From an uncultured Mollicutes bacterium (lineage in GTDB: Bacteria; Bacillota_I; Bacilli_A; Acholeplasmatales; Anaeroplasmataceae), in NCBI GenBank assembly GCA_900540705.1, contig UQGR01000017.1, positions 1 through 38,014 on the forward strand: DNA of 38,014 nucleotides. The letters run 5' to 3'. A program made the position numbers and the translations under genes. The notes under the pieces were generated by a model. That model was not told the DNA's origin. It did not search any database and saw only the letters and a list, made by a program, of their open reading frames with translations. Below, in pieces: positions 15,510 through 24,494 of the stretch. Position 1 is the first letter of the stretch. Each line of letters begins with the position of its first letter.

Positions 15510-17831
15510 ATGGAAATAAAAGAGGGCTTTATAGTTACAAACGCGGCTTATAAAGAAAAGCTAATTCGGGAACAACAGGGATTTATCAATTATAAATTTC
15601 TTACTCCTCAGGAATTAGAAGAAAAGCTAACCTTTACAATTTCTAAGGGTGCACTTATCGCTATAATGAAAAAATATAGCTTTTCCTATGCCTTAGCTAA
15701 GGAATATTTAGAAGCCATTCCAAAATTGGAAAATAAATTTTATAATCATCCAAAGCTGGATAGCATTGTATCGGTGTATCGTTTTTTAGAAGAGCATTCC
15801 TATTTAAAGCGTACTCCTTTATTTCCCTATTATTTGAAACAGTTTCCTCTTACCTTTATTGATCCAGATCAATCAAAGGAACATCAAAGAAGAAAGGCTA
15901 TGGTAAAGCAATATACGACCGTTTATGAGTACCAGCAAAGAAAAAGCCTGTATCAACATAAGGTTTTTGAATTCCAAACGATTTTAGAGGAATGTCTTTA
16001 TGTCTTTAACCAGATTACCAATCTTCTTAGAAAGGGAATTTCTCCAAAACGTATCTTTATTTTTAATGCCGATGAATCGTACCAGTTTTTATTTCGTAGA
16101 TTGGCAAAGAGTTATAAAATTAGTCTCAATCTCCCTCCTAATAAAAATATTTTATCCCTCCCTTTGATTCAAAGCTTTTTGAAAAACTGTCAGTCAGCCT
16201 CTAATTTTCAGGAAGCACTCAAAGGATTAAATGTAGAGGATAAGCTATATTCTAAAATTATAGTGCTTATCAATGATTATGAGCTAGCAGAAGAGGAGCC
16301 GAGAGCCTGTATAGATTTACTTACAGCCTTATTTAAGGAAGCCACTTGTTCTGAAAAAAGATATAAGGAAGCAGTTTCTTTAGTCTCAGATTACAGAATG
16401 CTGGAGGACACAGAGTATGGCTTTTATGTGGGTTTTAATTTGGGAGCTTCTCCGATGCTTTATAAGGAACAGGGATTTTTAAATGATAATGACCTGGTAT
16501 TTTTAGGCTATTCAGCCTCCTATGAGAGGAATGAACAAGCCTATCAGCAGTTGGAGGATTTCCTCGGCAGTACCAAGAATTTAACAATCAGCTATAAGTG
16601 CTCTGCGAAAACAGAAGAGTTTTTGCCTTCTCTTTTGGTTCAAAAGCTTCATATGGAGCAGGTAAGACCAGTGGTGGATTATGGATATGCTAGATTAGAA
16701 GATGAGCTTCGGTTAACGAGCTTCTTTGATGAGTATTTGAAATATGGCAATGTAGCTAAGGCGCTTACAGATTATGGAATCCGTTCGATTCCTTATCGCT
16801 CCTATCAGCATAAATATAAGGGGCTTTCTCAAGACTTGATGCAGGCTCATTTTCAGGATAAAAAGCTGAAGCTGGCCTATTCCAATGTGAAGCTCTATTT
16901 TGCTTGTCCCTTTAGCTATTATGCCGACCGTATCTTAAACTTAAATGAATTTAAGCCTCAGATGGCAGCTAGGTTGGGAACCTTTTCTCATGCTGTTTTA
17001 GAGGATAGCTACGCTCCAGATTTCCAGTTTGAGGTATCCGCTTTAAGGAATAGGAAGGAGTATGCGGTAGACGCAAAGGATGAATTTTTCTTTACGCAGA
17101 TGGAAGAGGTTTTGAGAAATATTTTAGCCTTTAATCAGCTTCATGAGCATCAAAGTGAGCTTAAGGAAATCCGTAGAGAAGAGCATGTTGTGGTAGAACG
17201 AGATGGCTATACCTTTGAGGGCTTTATAGATAAGCTCATGTATAAAGTTGTTGGTGATGATGTGTATGCAGCGATTGTTGACTACAAGACAGGAGCGGAT
17301 GTTGTAAGCTTGGATAATATTGAGGATGGCTTTCATTTACAGCTTCCCTCCTATATGTATTTGCTTGCCCATTATGAGCCTTTTTTAAATCTTAACCTCC
17401 ATATCATTGGCATTTATTTACAAAAGGTGAACATAGTCATTTTTGATAATAAATCAAGTGTAGAGGCTCAGATGGCAAAGAAGTTCATGCTAGAAGGGTA
17501 TACCGTTTCTAATATGAGTCTCATTCCCCTATTAGATCCAACATTTGCCAATAGTACCTATATTAAATCTTTAGGCTTAACTCGTGATGGGTTCAGAAGC
17601 TATTCTAAAATATTTAAGGAGGAGCAGCAGGGTGAAATCATTCAGATGGTCGATACTTTAATGGATACTGCTGCTCATAATATCAAGCAGGGAAGCTTTG
17701 AGATAGCTCCTAAGATGATACGAGGAAAAAATGAATCGTGTCAGTTTTGTAAATATAAGGATATCTGCTTCTATGAGGAACGGGATATCGTAGAGCTGTC
17801 CTATAAACCCTTTGGAAAGGAGGTAAAATGA
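15510..17831 (+). CDS. addB: AddB-like subunit of the AddAB helicase-nuclease
   Basis: AddAB processes DNA double-strand ends for RecA-dependent repair. This 773-aa protein has the AddB iron-sulfur staple, with Cys466 (in CPFSYY) and Cys744, Cys747, Cys753 (CQFCKYKDIC) bracketing a PD-(D/E)XK nuclease with Asp591 and Lys593 in IVDYKTG. The N-terminal half is a diverged helicase-like region without a Walker A motif, and the protein is much shorter than Bacillus AddB (about 1,160 aa). It is therefore a reduced AddB in which the ATP-binding loop is lost. Its TGA lies one base before the addA ATG, so the two subunits are translationally coupled. It resembles the RexB style of AddB, which also lacks helicase activity. 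Confidence 0.9.
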   Translation: MEIKEGFIVTNAAYKEKLIREQQGFINYKFLTPQELEEKLTFTISKGALIAIMKKYSFSYALAKEYLEAIPKLENKFYNHPKLDSIVSVYRFLEEHSYLKRTPLFPYYLKQFPLTFIDPDQSKEHQRRKAMVKQYTTVYEYQQRKSLYQHKVFEFQTILEECLYVFNQITNLLRKGISPKRIFIFNADESYQFLFRRLAKSYKISLNLPPNKNILSLPLIQSFLKNCQSASNFQEALKGLNVEDKLYSKIIVLINDYELAEEEPRACIDLLTALFKEATCSEKRYKEAVSLVSDYRMLEDTEYGFYVGFNLGASPMLYKEQGFLNDNDLVFLGYSASYERNEQAYQQLEDFLGSTKNLTISYKCSAKTEEFLPSLLVQKLHMEQVRPVVDYGYARLEDELRLTSFFDEYLKYGNVAKALTDYGIRSIPYRSYQHKYKGLSQDLMQAHFQDKKLKLAYSNVKLYFACPFSYYADRILNLNEFKPQMAARLGTFSHAVLEDSYAPDFQFEVSALRNRKEYAVDAKDEFFFTQMEEVLRNILAFNQLHEHQSELKEIRREEHVVVERDGYTFEGFIDKLMYKVVGDDVYAAIVDYKTGADVVSLDNIEDGFHLQLPSYMYLLAHYEPFLNLNLHIIGIYLQKVNIVIFDNKSSVEAQMAKKFMLEGYTVSNMSLIPLLDPTFANSTYIKSLGLTRDGFRSYSKIFKEEQQGEIIQMVDTLMDTAAHNIKQGSFEIAPKMIRGKNESCQFCKYKDICFYEERDIVELSYKPFGKEVK

Positions 17832-17832
17832 G

Positions 17833-20800
17833 ATGGCCTGGACGGAAATGCAAAAGAAAGCAATTTACACAAGAGGACAAAACATCATAGTTTCAGCGGG
17901 TGCTGGCTCTGGAAAAACTGCGGTATTATCGGAACGTATTCTAGAGTATTGTCTGCAGGGAAATGACATCAGAAGGGTTCTTGTTTTAACCTTCACCAAT
18001 GCGGCTGCCCAGGAGATGAAGGAAAGGATTCGTTCTAAGCTTTTAGAGCATCATTTAGATGAGGCTGCAAGTTTAATCGATAGTGCCTTTATTACAACCT
18101 TTGATGCCTATAGCCTTGCGTTAGTCAAAAAGTATTATTTTTACTTGGGCGTTGATAAAAACATTACGATTTTAGATCAATCCTTGCTGGAGCTTAAAAA
18201 AAGAGAGCTATTAGACAAGATGTTTATGGAGCTCTATCAGGCTCACTCTCCAGAATTTTATCGACTATTAAAAAAATATGCGAAGCAGAATGATGAAAAT
18301 ATTAAGAATATCGTTCTCTCCTTGGCTCAGAAGCTGGAGCTTATCGTAGATGAGCATGTGTTTGTACGGGAATATGAAAAGAAATATTATAGTCCTCAAT
18401 TTCTAGATTTTCTTTTAAAGGAATATGAGACCTTAGCTCTTTCTAAGGCTTCCATATTGAAGGAGAAGCTAGAACAGCTGGCTTTGCTTGCAGGAGGGGA
18501 TTCAGAAAGCTTAAAGCTATCTGAAGAGGTTACAGCTTTGGTTAGCCAGTTTGATTGTACCTCCTATGATGAAATGGCTACTATCCTCCAGATGATGAGT
18601 CTTCCGAGAGTAAATTCAAAGGCAGATGAGTCTGTCAAAATAGAAAAAACAAAATGTGCGGATTTATGGAAGGAAGTGAAGACGAGCTATTTTTCAAAGT
18701 ATATTCATCTTGAGGAGGCAAGAGAGGAGCTTTATTCTATTCAGGAGGATGTTCTTTATTTATTGAAGCTTTCCTTACGACTATTAAATGAGCTACTTGC
18801 CTATAAGTATGAGATTATGGCCTTTGATTATATAGACATTGCCAAGCTTGCTATTCGTTTGGTCAAGGAAAATGATGCTGTCCATCAGGAGCTTCAGTTG
18901 AGCTATCAAGAGATATTAATTGATGAATATCAGGATACCTCGGATTTACAGGAGGCTTTTATCTCTGCCATTTCTAACCATAACTGTTATATGGTTGGAG
19001 ATATTAAGCAGTCCATCTATCGTTTCCGGAATGCCAACCCTTATATTTTTAAATCCAAATATGAAAGATATGCCCAAAATGATGGTGGTTTAAAAATAGA
19101 TTTGGTGGATAATTTCCGTTCTCGGCGGGAGGTTTTAGATGACATAAATTCTATATTCTCCTTTTTAATGACGAATGAGCAGGGGGATGCCAATTATAAC
19201 TATGAGCATCAAATGCGGTATGGTCAAAAGAAATATGAAGAACTATTACAGGATACCTCCTATGCTATGGAGATTTTAGGCTATGAATTGCCAGATGGGT
19301 ATACTGAAGAAGAGGTCGAAGCTTTCCTTTGTGGATATCAAATTAAAAAGCTGATTTCTACTAATCTAAAATGCTTAAGAAAGGATGCCTTTAAAGAGGT
19401 CTGTTATTCTGATATTGCGATTTTAATTGATAAGACTAAAAGCTTTGTGACCTTTAAAAAGGTATTTGAGTATTTGGGAATTCCACTTTCTATTGAAGCG
19501 GACTTGGATTTAAGGGATTCTATTTTACCTAAGCTAATAGCTAATATCTTGATATTAATCACAGGTCAGATGAATCAATGTTATGACAAGACCTATGACC
19601 ATGCGTTAGCGAGTATTGCAAGAAGCTTTTTGTTTAGCTATGATGAGGACACTGTTTATCGTATGGTGTGTAAAAAGGAAAAAAATGAGCTTCAGGAAAT
19701 TGTAGCTAGCCTCGCAAGTAAAGCTTCTAGCATTTCTATGGATGAGCTTTTTTATGAGATTGCAGAGTATTTCCATATTTATGAGAAGCTTCCTACCATT
19801 GGAGATGTGAATAACTCCTGTGTCGTTTTAGAATATATTCATTCTCTATTTGAAACCATGAAGCATACAGGAATGTCTGTAGTAGAGGCCAGCTCTTATT
19901 TTGCAAAGCTGTTTGAGCAGGGCATTGCCCTCAAATATAAGCTTGCAGGAACCTCTAGCAATAGCGTCCATATCATGACGATTCATAAGTCAAAGGGCTT
20001 GGAGTTCCCATACTGTTTTTTTCCAATGCTGGGGAGCAGCTTTAATAAGAAGGATTTGAAGGATACCTTTGGCTTATCTAGAACGTACGGAGTATATATT
20101 CCCTATGCAGATGAGACTAGCAGCAATACGATTGTCAAGGCTTTGGCTGCAGAAGAGATTCGCAAGGCTGATTTATCTGAAAAAATCAGATTATTGTATG
20201 TCGCATTAACAAGAGCCAGAGAGAAGTTCTATTTGATTTCTAACCAGAAGGAGTATAGGGAGGGAAGCACTATCTCAAGCTTTAATCAAATGCTTCAGTC
20301 CTTACACTTTGTAAAGGAACAAACCAAGCTTATTTCTTGTGAGGAAATTGGTCTATCTAATCAGTATAGGTATAATAAGCTTTCCGTTTTTGAGTTTGAG
20401 GGGACCCCTATTTCCTACCAAGAGGAAGCTTATGAAAGTGAAGCTATCGTAAAACAGAATATATCCAAAGAACTGAAGCAGATTACAGATCATAAGCTCA
20501 AAACAGCAATTCAGCTAGGACAAAGCTTTCATGAATGCTTAGAAATTTTAGATTTTAAGAATCCTGAAATTGATGCCTTGCCAGTAAATTCCTTTATAAA
20601 GGAAACCTTAACGAAACTTCTTAAAACAGAAGTATTTAAAAATATGGCAGAAGCTAAAACCTATCATGAACATGAATTTTATTTTGAAGCAGAAGGAGAA
20701 AGCTATCATGGTATTATCGACTTATTTGCTGAATATCAGGATCATATAGATATCATTGATTATAAGCTTGCCTCTGTAGATAGTGAGGAGTATATTCGTC

Positions 20801-20901
20801 AGCTCAGCATCTATAAGGCATACATTTCTTCTAAATCCAAAAAGCCTGTTTATTGTTATTTATTATCTATATTAAATCAAGAGGTTCGGAGGGTACTATA
20901 A
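17833..20901 (+). CDS. addA: AddA ATP-dependent helicase-nuclease
   Basis: This 1,022-aa UvrD-family helicase carries Walker A AGAGSGKT near residue 25, Walker B DEYQD at about residues 364-368, later motifs such as GDIKQSIYRFRNA and MTIHKSKGLEFPY, and RLLYVALTRAREK (motif VI). The C-terminal nuclease domain has Asp976 and Lys978 in IIDYKLA. With AddB it unwinds and degrades DNA ends until a Chi-like signal is met. It is somewhat shorter than Bacillus AddA (about 1,230). The ribosome site AAAGGAGG lies in the end of addB. A DNA-glycosylase gene starts at the next base after its stop, giving a three-gene DNA repair operon. Confidence 0.95.
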   Translation: MAWTEMQKKAIYTRGQNIIVSAGAGSGKTAVLSERILEYCLQGNDIRRVLVLTFTNAAAQEMKERIRSKLLEHHLDEAASLIDSAFITTFDAYSLALVKKYYFYLGVDKNITILDQSLLELKKRELLDKMFMELYQAHSPEFYRLLKKYAKQNDENIKNIVLSLAQKLELIVDEHVFVREYEKKYYSPQFLDFLLKEYETLALSKASILKEKLEQLALLAGGDSESLKLSEEVTALVSQFDCTSYDEMATILQMMSLPRVNSKADESVKIEKTKCADLWKEVKTSYFSKYIHLEEAREELYSIQEDVLYLLKLSLRLLNELLAYKYEIMAFDYIDIAKLAIRLVKENDAVHQELQLSYQEILIDEYQDTSDLQEAFISAISNHNCYMVGDIKQSIYRFRNANPYIFKSKYERYAQNDGGLKIDLVDNFRSRREVLDDINSIFSFLMTNEQGDANYNYEHQMRYGQKKYEELLQDTSYAMEILGYELPDGYTEEEVEAFLCGYQIKKLISTNLKCLRKDAFKEVCYSDIAILIDKTKSFVTFKKVFEYLGIPLSIEADLDLRDSILPKLIANILILITGQMNQCYDKTYDHALASIARSFLFSYDEDTVYRMVCKKEKNELQEIVASLASKASSISMDELFYEIAEYFHIYEKLPTIGDVNNSCVVLEYIHSLFETMKHTGMSVVEASSYFAKLFEQGIALKYKLAGTSSNSVHIMTIHKSKGLEFPYCFFPMLGSSFNKKDLKDTFGLSRTYGVYIPYADETSSNTIVKALAAEEIRKADLSEKIRLLYVALTRAREKFYLISNQKEYREGSTISSFNQMLQSLHFVKEQTKLISCEEIGLSNQYRYNKLSVFEFEGTPISYQEEAYESEAIVKQNISKELKQITDHKLKTAIQLGQSFHECLEILDFKNPEIDALPVNSFIKETLTKLLKTEVFKNMAEAKTYHEHEFYFEAEGESYHGIIDLFAEYQDHIDIIDYKLASVDSEEYIRQLSIYKAYISSKSKKPVYCYLLSILNQEVRRVL

Positions 20902-21384
20902 ATGGAACAGAAGCATCACCCGTTTTCAGCAGTGATAAATTCTAATTCTCATATTTTGATTTTGGGGACGTTTCCTTCTGTAGCCTCTATAGAACAGGGA
21001 TTTTATTATATGCATCCTCAGAATCGTTTTTGGAAGGTATTATCTCGGTTATATGAAGAGGATGTCTATTCTATGGGTATTGAAGAAAAAAGAGAATTTA
21101 TTCTCCGTCATCAGCTTGCCTTATTTGATGTGATATCTGCATGTCAGATCCATAAATCGAGTGATCAAAGCATCCGCTTTGCCGAGGTGCAGGATATTCA
21201 AAGGATTGTTGAGCTTTACCCCATAAAAAGAATTTTGCTGAATGGAAAAAAGGCATATGAGTTATTTAAAAGGGAATATCCAGACCTTCTAGAGATGGCA
21301 GTTTGTCTTCCTTCTACGAGTCCTGCCAATGCGAAGGTATCCTTAGAGGAATTGACAGCTCAGTGGAAGAAATGGCTTTTTTGA
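20902..21384 (+). CDS. DNA glycosylase of the uracil-DNA glycosylase superfamily, hypoxanthine-DNA glycosylase-like
   Basis: The 160-aa protein has the motifs of family-6 (HDG-type) glycosylases: ILGTFPS near residue 20 (water-activating region), YYMHPQNRFW at about 37-46, and C-terminal LPSTSPANA. Members remove deaminated bases such as hypoxanthine or uracil from DNA, or act like Mug. The ATG directly abuts the addA stop, and the ribosome site GGAGGG lies inside addA. Association with addAB suggests coordinated DNA repair. Substrate preference cannot be read from the sequence. Confidence 0.8.
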   Translation: MEQKHHPFSAVINSNSHILILGTFPSVASIEQGFYYMHPQNRFWKVLSRLYEEDVYSMGIEEKREFILRHQLALFDVISACQIHKSSDQSIRFAEVQDIQRIVELYPIKRILLNGKKAYELFKREYPDLLEMAVCLPSTSPANAKVSLEELTAQWKKWLF

Positions 21385-21414
21385 GGGGAAGACTTTTGTT
21401 TTCCCTCAAATTTT
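21380..21414 (+). terminator. Terminator after the glycosylase gene
   Basis: An 11-bp stem (21380-21390 with 21400-21410, including one G-U pair) with a 9-nt loop, then TTTT. It starts within the last codons. Confidence 0.8.
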
Positions 21415-21422
21415 GATATAAT
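21414..21422 (+). promoter_or_regulatory. Extended -10 promoter of rimM-trmD
   Basis: TGA followed by TATAAT (21417-21422). The -35 region falls inside the preceding terminator and is weak. Confidence 0.6.
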
Positions 21423-21453
21423 AATTTTGCTTTAGGAATAGGAGATTAGAGGT

Positions 21454-21954
21454 ATGAAGTATTATCGCTGTGGAAAAATTATGACGACACATGGAATACG
21501 GGGAGACCTGAAGGTACAGGTGCTGACGGATTTTGATCGATTTAAAAAGGGCAATCGTCTTTATATCAAGCATAAGGAGGAATACATTCCTGTTATCGTT
21601 GCCAAGGCAAGCTCCTTTGGGAACTATTTATTGGTTAGCTTTGAACAGCTGGAGGATATTAATCTCGTAGAAAAATATCATTTGGATGACCTTTATGTAT
21701 CTGAGGAGGATCGCCTAGAGACCTTAGAGGAGGATGAATTTTACTATAGTGATTTGATTGGACTTCCCGTATACAATCAGGTTGGAGAGGCACGTGGAGT
21801 GGTAGAAGAAGTAAAAGAGCTTCCTCAGTGTGACTATATTTATATCAGCTATCAGGAGAAGAAATATTATGTTCCTTTTTTAAATGAATTTATTTTGGAG
21901 GTTTCTGACCGAATTATTGTAAAAGAAATTGAGGGACTGTTCCATGAAAATTAA
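21454..21954 (+). CDS. rimM: 16S rRNA processing protein RimM
   Basis: The 166-aa protein has the RimM N-terminal beta-barrel opening (CGKIMTTHGIRGDLKV) and the C-terminal PRC-barrel (DLIGLPVYNQVGEARGVVEEV, then YYVPFLNEFI). RimM assists maturation of the 30S head and binds S19. The start ATG 21454 has an AGAGG upstream. The last 11 nt overlap trmD, the standard bacterial arrangement. The usual partners rpsP and rplS do not flank the pair here. Confidence 0.95.
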   Translation: MKYYRCGKIMTTHGIRGDLKVQVLTDFDRFKKGNRLYIKHKEEYIPVIVAKASSFGNYLLVSFEQLEDINLVEKYHLDDLYVSEEDRLETLEEDEFYYSDLIGLPVYNQVGEARGVVEEVKELPQCDYIYISYQEKKYYVPFLNEFILEVSDRIIVKEIEGLFHEN

Positions 21955-22669
21955 GATTTTAACCTTGTTTCCTAACATGCTTGCTGGACTGTTTCAGGAA
22001 TCTATTTTGAAACGAGCAATTGAGAAGCAGGTTTGTAGTATAGAGTTTATTGATATGCGAGAGTATTCCTTAGATAAGCATCATCATGTAGATGATACTC
22101 CCTATGGTGGTGGTGCAGGGATGGTCTTGGCCTGTGATGTGGTAGACCGGGCAATAGCTGCCAATTCTACAGCCAATTCCTATAAAATTTTAATGACTCC
22201 TCAGGGTCGTCGTTTTGAACAGATGGTTGCCAAAGAGCTTTCCTCAAAGGAGGAGCTTGTCTTAATCTGTGGACATTATGAGGGCTTTGATGAGCGTATC
22301 CGCAGTTATGTAGATGATGAAATATCCATTGGGGATTATGTCCTAACGGGTGGAGAGCTTGCTGCGGCGGTGATATGTGATAGTGTGGTTCGTCTTTTAG
22401 ATCATGCCATTCGTAAGGAAAGCAGTGAGGATGATTCCTTTTCTGACGGACTGTTGGAATATCCACAGTACACTAGACCTTTAGAGTATAAAGGCTGTGT
22501 CGTTCCAGAGGTTTTGGTGAATGGTAACCATAAGCTTATCCGTGAGTTCAGATTGAAAGAAGCCTTACGAAAAACGTTATTGCGTCGCCCAGACCTTTTA
22601 GAAAACCGAAAGCTTACCAAAGAGGAGCTTTTCTTTCTTGAGCAGATTAAGAAAGAGGAACACCTATGA
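21944..22669 (+). CDS. trmD: tRNA (guanine-37-N1)-methyltransferase
   Basis: TrmD methylates G37 of tRNAs using SAM and prevents frameshifting. The start ATG 21944 (GAGGGA upstream, overlapping rimM) gives 241 aa. Family motifs are present: KILTLFPNM at the start, DDTPYGGGAGMV, GHYEGFDERI, and the trefoil-knot SAM site around YVLTGGELAA. A PQYTRP segment leads to the C-terminal helical domain. The stop overlaps the next gene by 4 nt (ATGA). Confidence 0.96.
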   Translation: MKIKILTLFPNMLAGLFQESILKRAIEKQVCSIEFIDMREYSLDKHHHVDDTPYGGGAGMVLACDVVDRAIAANSTANSYKILMTPQGRRFEQMVAKELSSKEELVLICGHYEGFDERIRSYVDDEISIGDYVLTGGELAAAVICDSVVRLLDHAIRKESSEDDSFSDGLLEYPQYTRPLEYKGCVVPEVLVNGNHKLIREFRLKEALRKTLLRRPDLLENRKLTKEELFFLEQIKKEEHL

Positions 22670-23658
22670 GGAAAAAGCTTTATATAAATATATTAAAGGA
22701 ATATGGGCTTAGCTATAAGAAATTAACCCATAGAGAGGTTACCTCTCGTCCAGGAGATTACCGAGAAACATTAGTTTTTGATCAGCAATGGGTTCTTCGA
22801 ATCAACAGCTTAACTGCGATGACGGAGGAACGAATATCTGAGCTGAATCAGCTAATTGGAAGATATCGCTCCTTCGGGATTTATGCCCCTAGCTTTAGGA
22901 AAACTTTAAGAGGAAATTATATAGTTACAGCTAAAGATAAAATTTATTATCTTACAGAATATGCAGATTATGAATTAGCCTCAAATATTCAAATGGATAG
23001 AAAAACTATATTTTATCAAAAGATTGAGCATTTGGGCAGGTTTGCGAGTAGGTATACCAATCAGGAGTTGATGCAAACTCGTTCTATGTGGAGCATCTTA
23101 GATTTGGCTCCTTTAGATGAAGATGTGGATGAAAAACAGGAGAATTGTAATGCCTTAATTTCTTCTTTAAGGGATATTTCAGAAGAACCTCTGGCAAAGC
23201 AAATAGAGGAATTTAATCAAAAAAATCGAGATGAAATTCAAAAGGTCTTTCAGGAACTACCACGCTGTGTATTTCAGGGAGATTTGAACGATTCTAATAT
23301 TTTGATGAAGGATGGCGAGTTCTTTGGTCTTATTGATTTTAATATGGCTGGAACCGAGGTCAACATCAACTGCTTTCTTTCTGAGACAGCCCCTGAGCTA
23401 GAGGAGGAAGATTTAGTTCATCTTTCTGCTTCAGAAATTCTTTCTAAGATGATTTTAGAATGGGACGAAGCCCTCAAAGTAATTTTTAAAAATTATTCTT
23501 TAACTTCTGTAGAACAGAAGGTGTTTGAGAACTATCGGAATTTGATTTTAATTTCTCAATATCCATATGTCTGTGCCTATACCTTCTATTTGAAGGGGGA
23601 ATACAGGGCAAAGGTATTAGAGCTTTTAGATTTGATTATAAGTAGAGAAGAATCCTAA
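22666..23658 (+). CDS. Aminoglycoside phosphotransferase-like kinase
   Basis: The 330-aa protein fits the APH/choline-kinase fold. There is an N-lobe, then a catalytic segment FQGDLNDSNILM (Brenner-type HGDLxxxN, with Gln for the usual His) and metal-binding GLIDFN, at about residues 200-225. These kinases phosphorylate small molecules (homoserine, choline, aminoglycosides) or proteins. The substrate here is unknown, and aminoglycoside resistance should not be assumed. ATG 22666 overlaps the trmD stop, with GAGGAA upstream, so it rides on the rimM-trmD operon. It ends with a hairpin terminator. Confidence 0.78.
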   Translation: MRKKLYINILKEYGLSYKKLTHREVTSRPGDYRETLVFDQQWVLRINSLTAMTEERISELNQLIGRYRSFGIYAPSFRKTLRGNYIVTAKDKIYYLTEYADYELASNIQMDRKTIFYQKIEHLGRFASRYTNQELMQTRSMWSILDLAPLDEDVDEKQENCNALISSLRDISEEPLAKQIEEFNQKNRDEIQKVFQELPRCVFQGDLNDSNILMKDGEFFGLIDFNMAGTEVNINCFLSETAPELEEEDLVHLSASEILSKMILEWDEALKVIFKNYSLTSVEQKVFENYRNLILISQYPYVCAYTFYLKGEYRAKVLELLDLIISREES

Positions 23659-23674
23659 ATAAGGGTTCTTTTTT
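23648..23674 (+). terminator. Terminator after the kinase gene
   Basis: AAGAATCC (23648-23655) pairs with GGGTTCTT (23663-23670), with one G-U pair; T-run to 23674. Confidence 0.75.
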
Positions 23675-23675
23675 C

Positions 23676-23705
23676 GTATGAATTGTTTGGGGATTCTTCA
23701 TACTA
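23676..23705 (+). promoter_or_regulatory. SigG-type (forespore) promoter of the yihY-like/pdaA operon
   Basis: GTATG (23676-23680), an 18-nt spacer and CATACTA (23699-23705) match the Bacillus SigG consensus (GHATR, 17-18 nt, CATWMTA) at every position. No SigA boxes are seen here. The expected start near 23712 agrees with a ribosome site at 23712-23718 and ATG 23724. Confidence 0.72.
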
Positions 23706-23723
23706 ATGAATGGTGAGGATGAA

Positions 23724-24494
23724 ATGATTTCACGAATCTATCATTTTATTATGGATAAAAAAATACCAACCCTGGCGAGCGCAATTGCCTTTAGCTTAAT
23801 TATGAATGGAGGCTCCTTTTTATTTTTATTTATCATCGTGTCTGGACTTTTTTCTAATTCCTTCCAGGAGGTCATTTTAAATACCTTCGAGGATGGCAAG
23901 CTCAAGGATTTGATTGCTTATTTTTTTGACTATCAGAATAATATCTCTTATTCTATCCTATTAGTCATTACCAGTATTTATTCTGCCTCCTCTTTATATT
24001 ATCATTTAATGGGAATTGTAGAATATATCACAGATGCGACATATACCTTTACGATTTCAAAGCGTCTATTGGCTATTGGAATTACCATTCTTTATTTACT
24101 AGGGCTGAATATCATCACTTTATTAGCTAGTGAGCTTATCCTTCAATTGAACTATTTATATATAGGATTATCCTTATTGTTGGTATTATTCATTTTTGTA
24201 ATGACGGTGTATGTTGTTCAGGTGGTCAGCTTAAAAACCTATCAGATTAAAAGGCTTTATAAGGGTATTTTGTTTACGACAATCTACTTTATCATTTTTA
24301 CTATTGGCTTTGTCATCTACCTGAAACTTTTTTCTAATTTTAAAATTGTGTATGGAATTCTTTCCTTTTTTATCATCCTTTTTTTCTATGTCTATGTGCT
24401 TTGTATCGGATTGTTACTGGGCATCAATTTTAATCATTTAAACATAAAACGACATGATTTGCTTAAAACTATAGAAGAGGAGGTGAAAGAATGA
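23724..24494 (+). CDS. YihY/BrkB-family inner membrane protein
   Basis: The start is ATG 23724, 5 nt after GGTGAGG; an in-frame ATG at 23706 abuts the -10 box and would not be transcribed. The 256-aa protein has about six hydrophobic membrane segments and the family opening LASAIAFSLIMNGGSFLFLF. Family members are integral membrane proteins whose transport substrate, if any, is not established. It overlaps pdaA by 4 nt (ATGA) and shares a SigG-type promoter, so a role in the forespore membrane during sporulation is inferred. Confidence 0.82.
   Translation: MISRIYHFIMDKKIPTLASAIAFSLIMNGGSFLFLFIIVSGLFSNSFQEVILNTFEDGKLKDLIAYFFDYQNNISYSILLVITSIYSASSLYYHLMGIVEYITDATYTFTISKRLLAIGITILYLLGLNIITLLASELILQLNYLYIGLSLLLVLFIFVMTVYVVQVVSLKTYQIKRLYKGILFTTIYFIIFTIGFVIYLKLFSNFKIVYGILSFFIILFFYVYVLCIGLLLGINFNHLNIKRHDLLKTIEEEVKE

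Noticed and set aside
22666..23658. Aminoglycoside resistance gene
   Set aside because: Only the kinase fold is recognisable; the operon with rimM-trmD and the Gln for His change do not indicate drug resistance.
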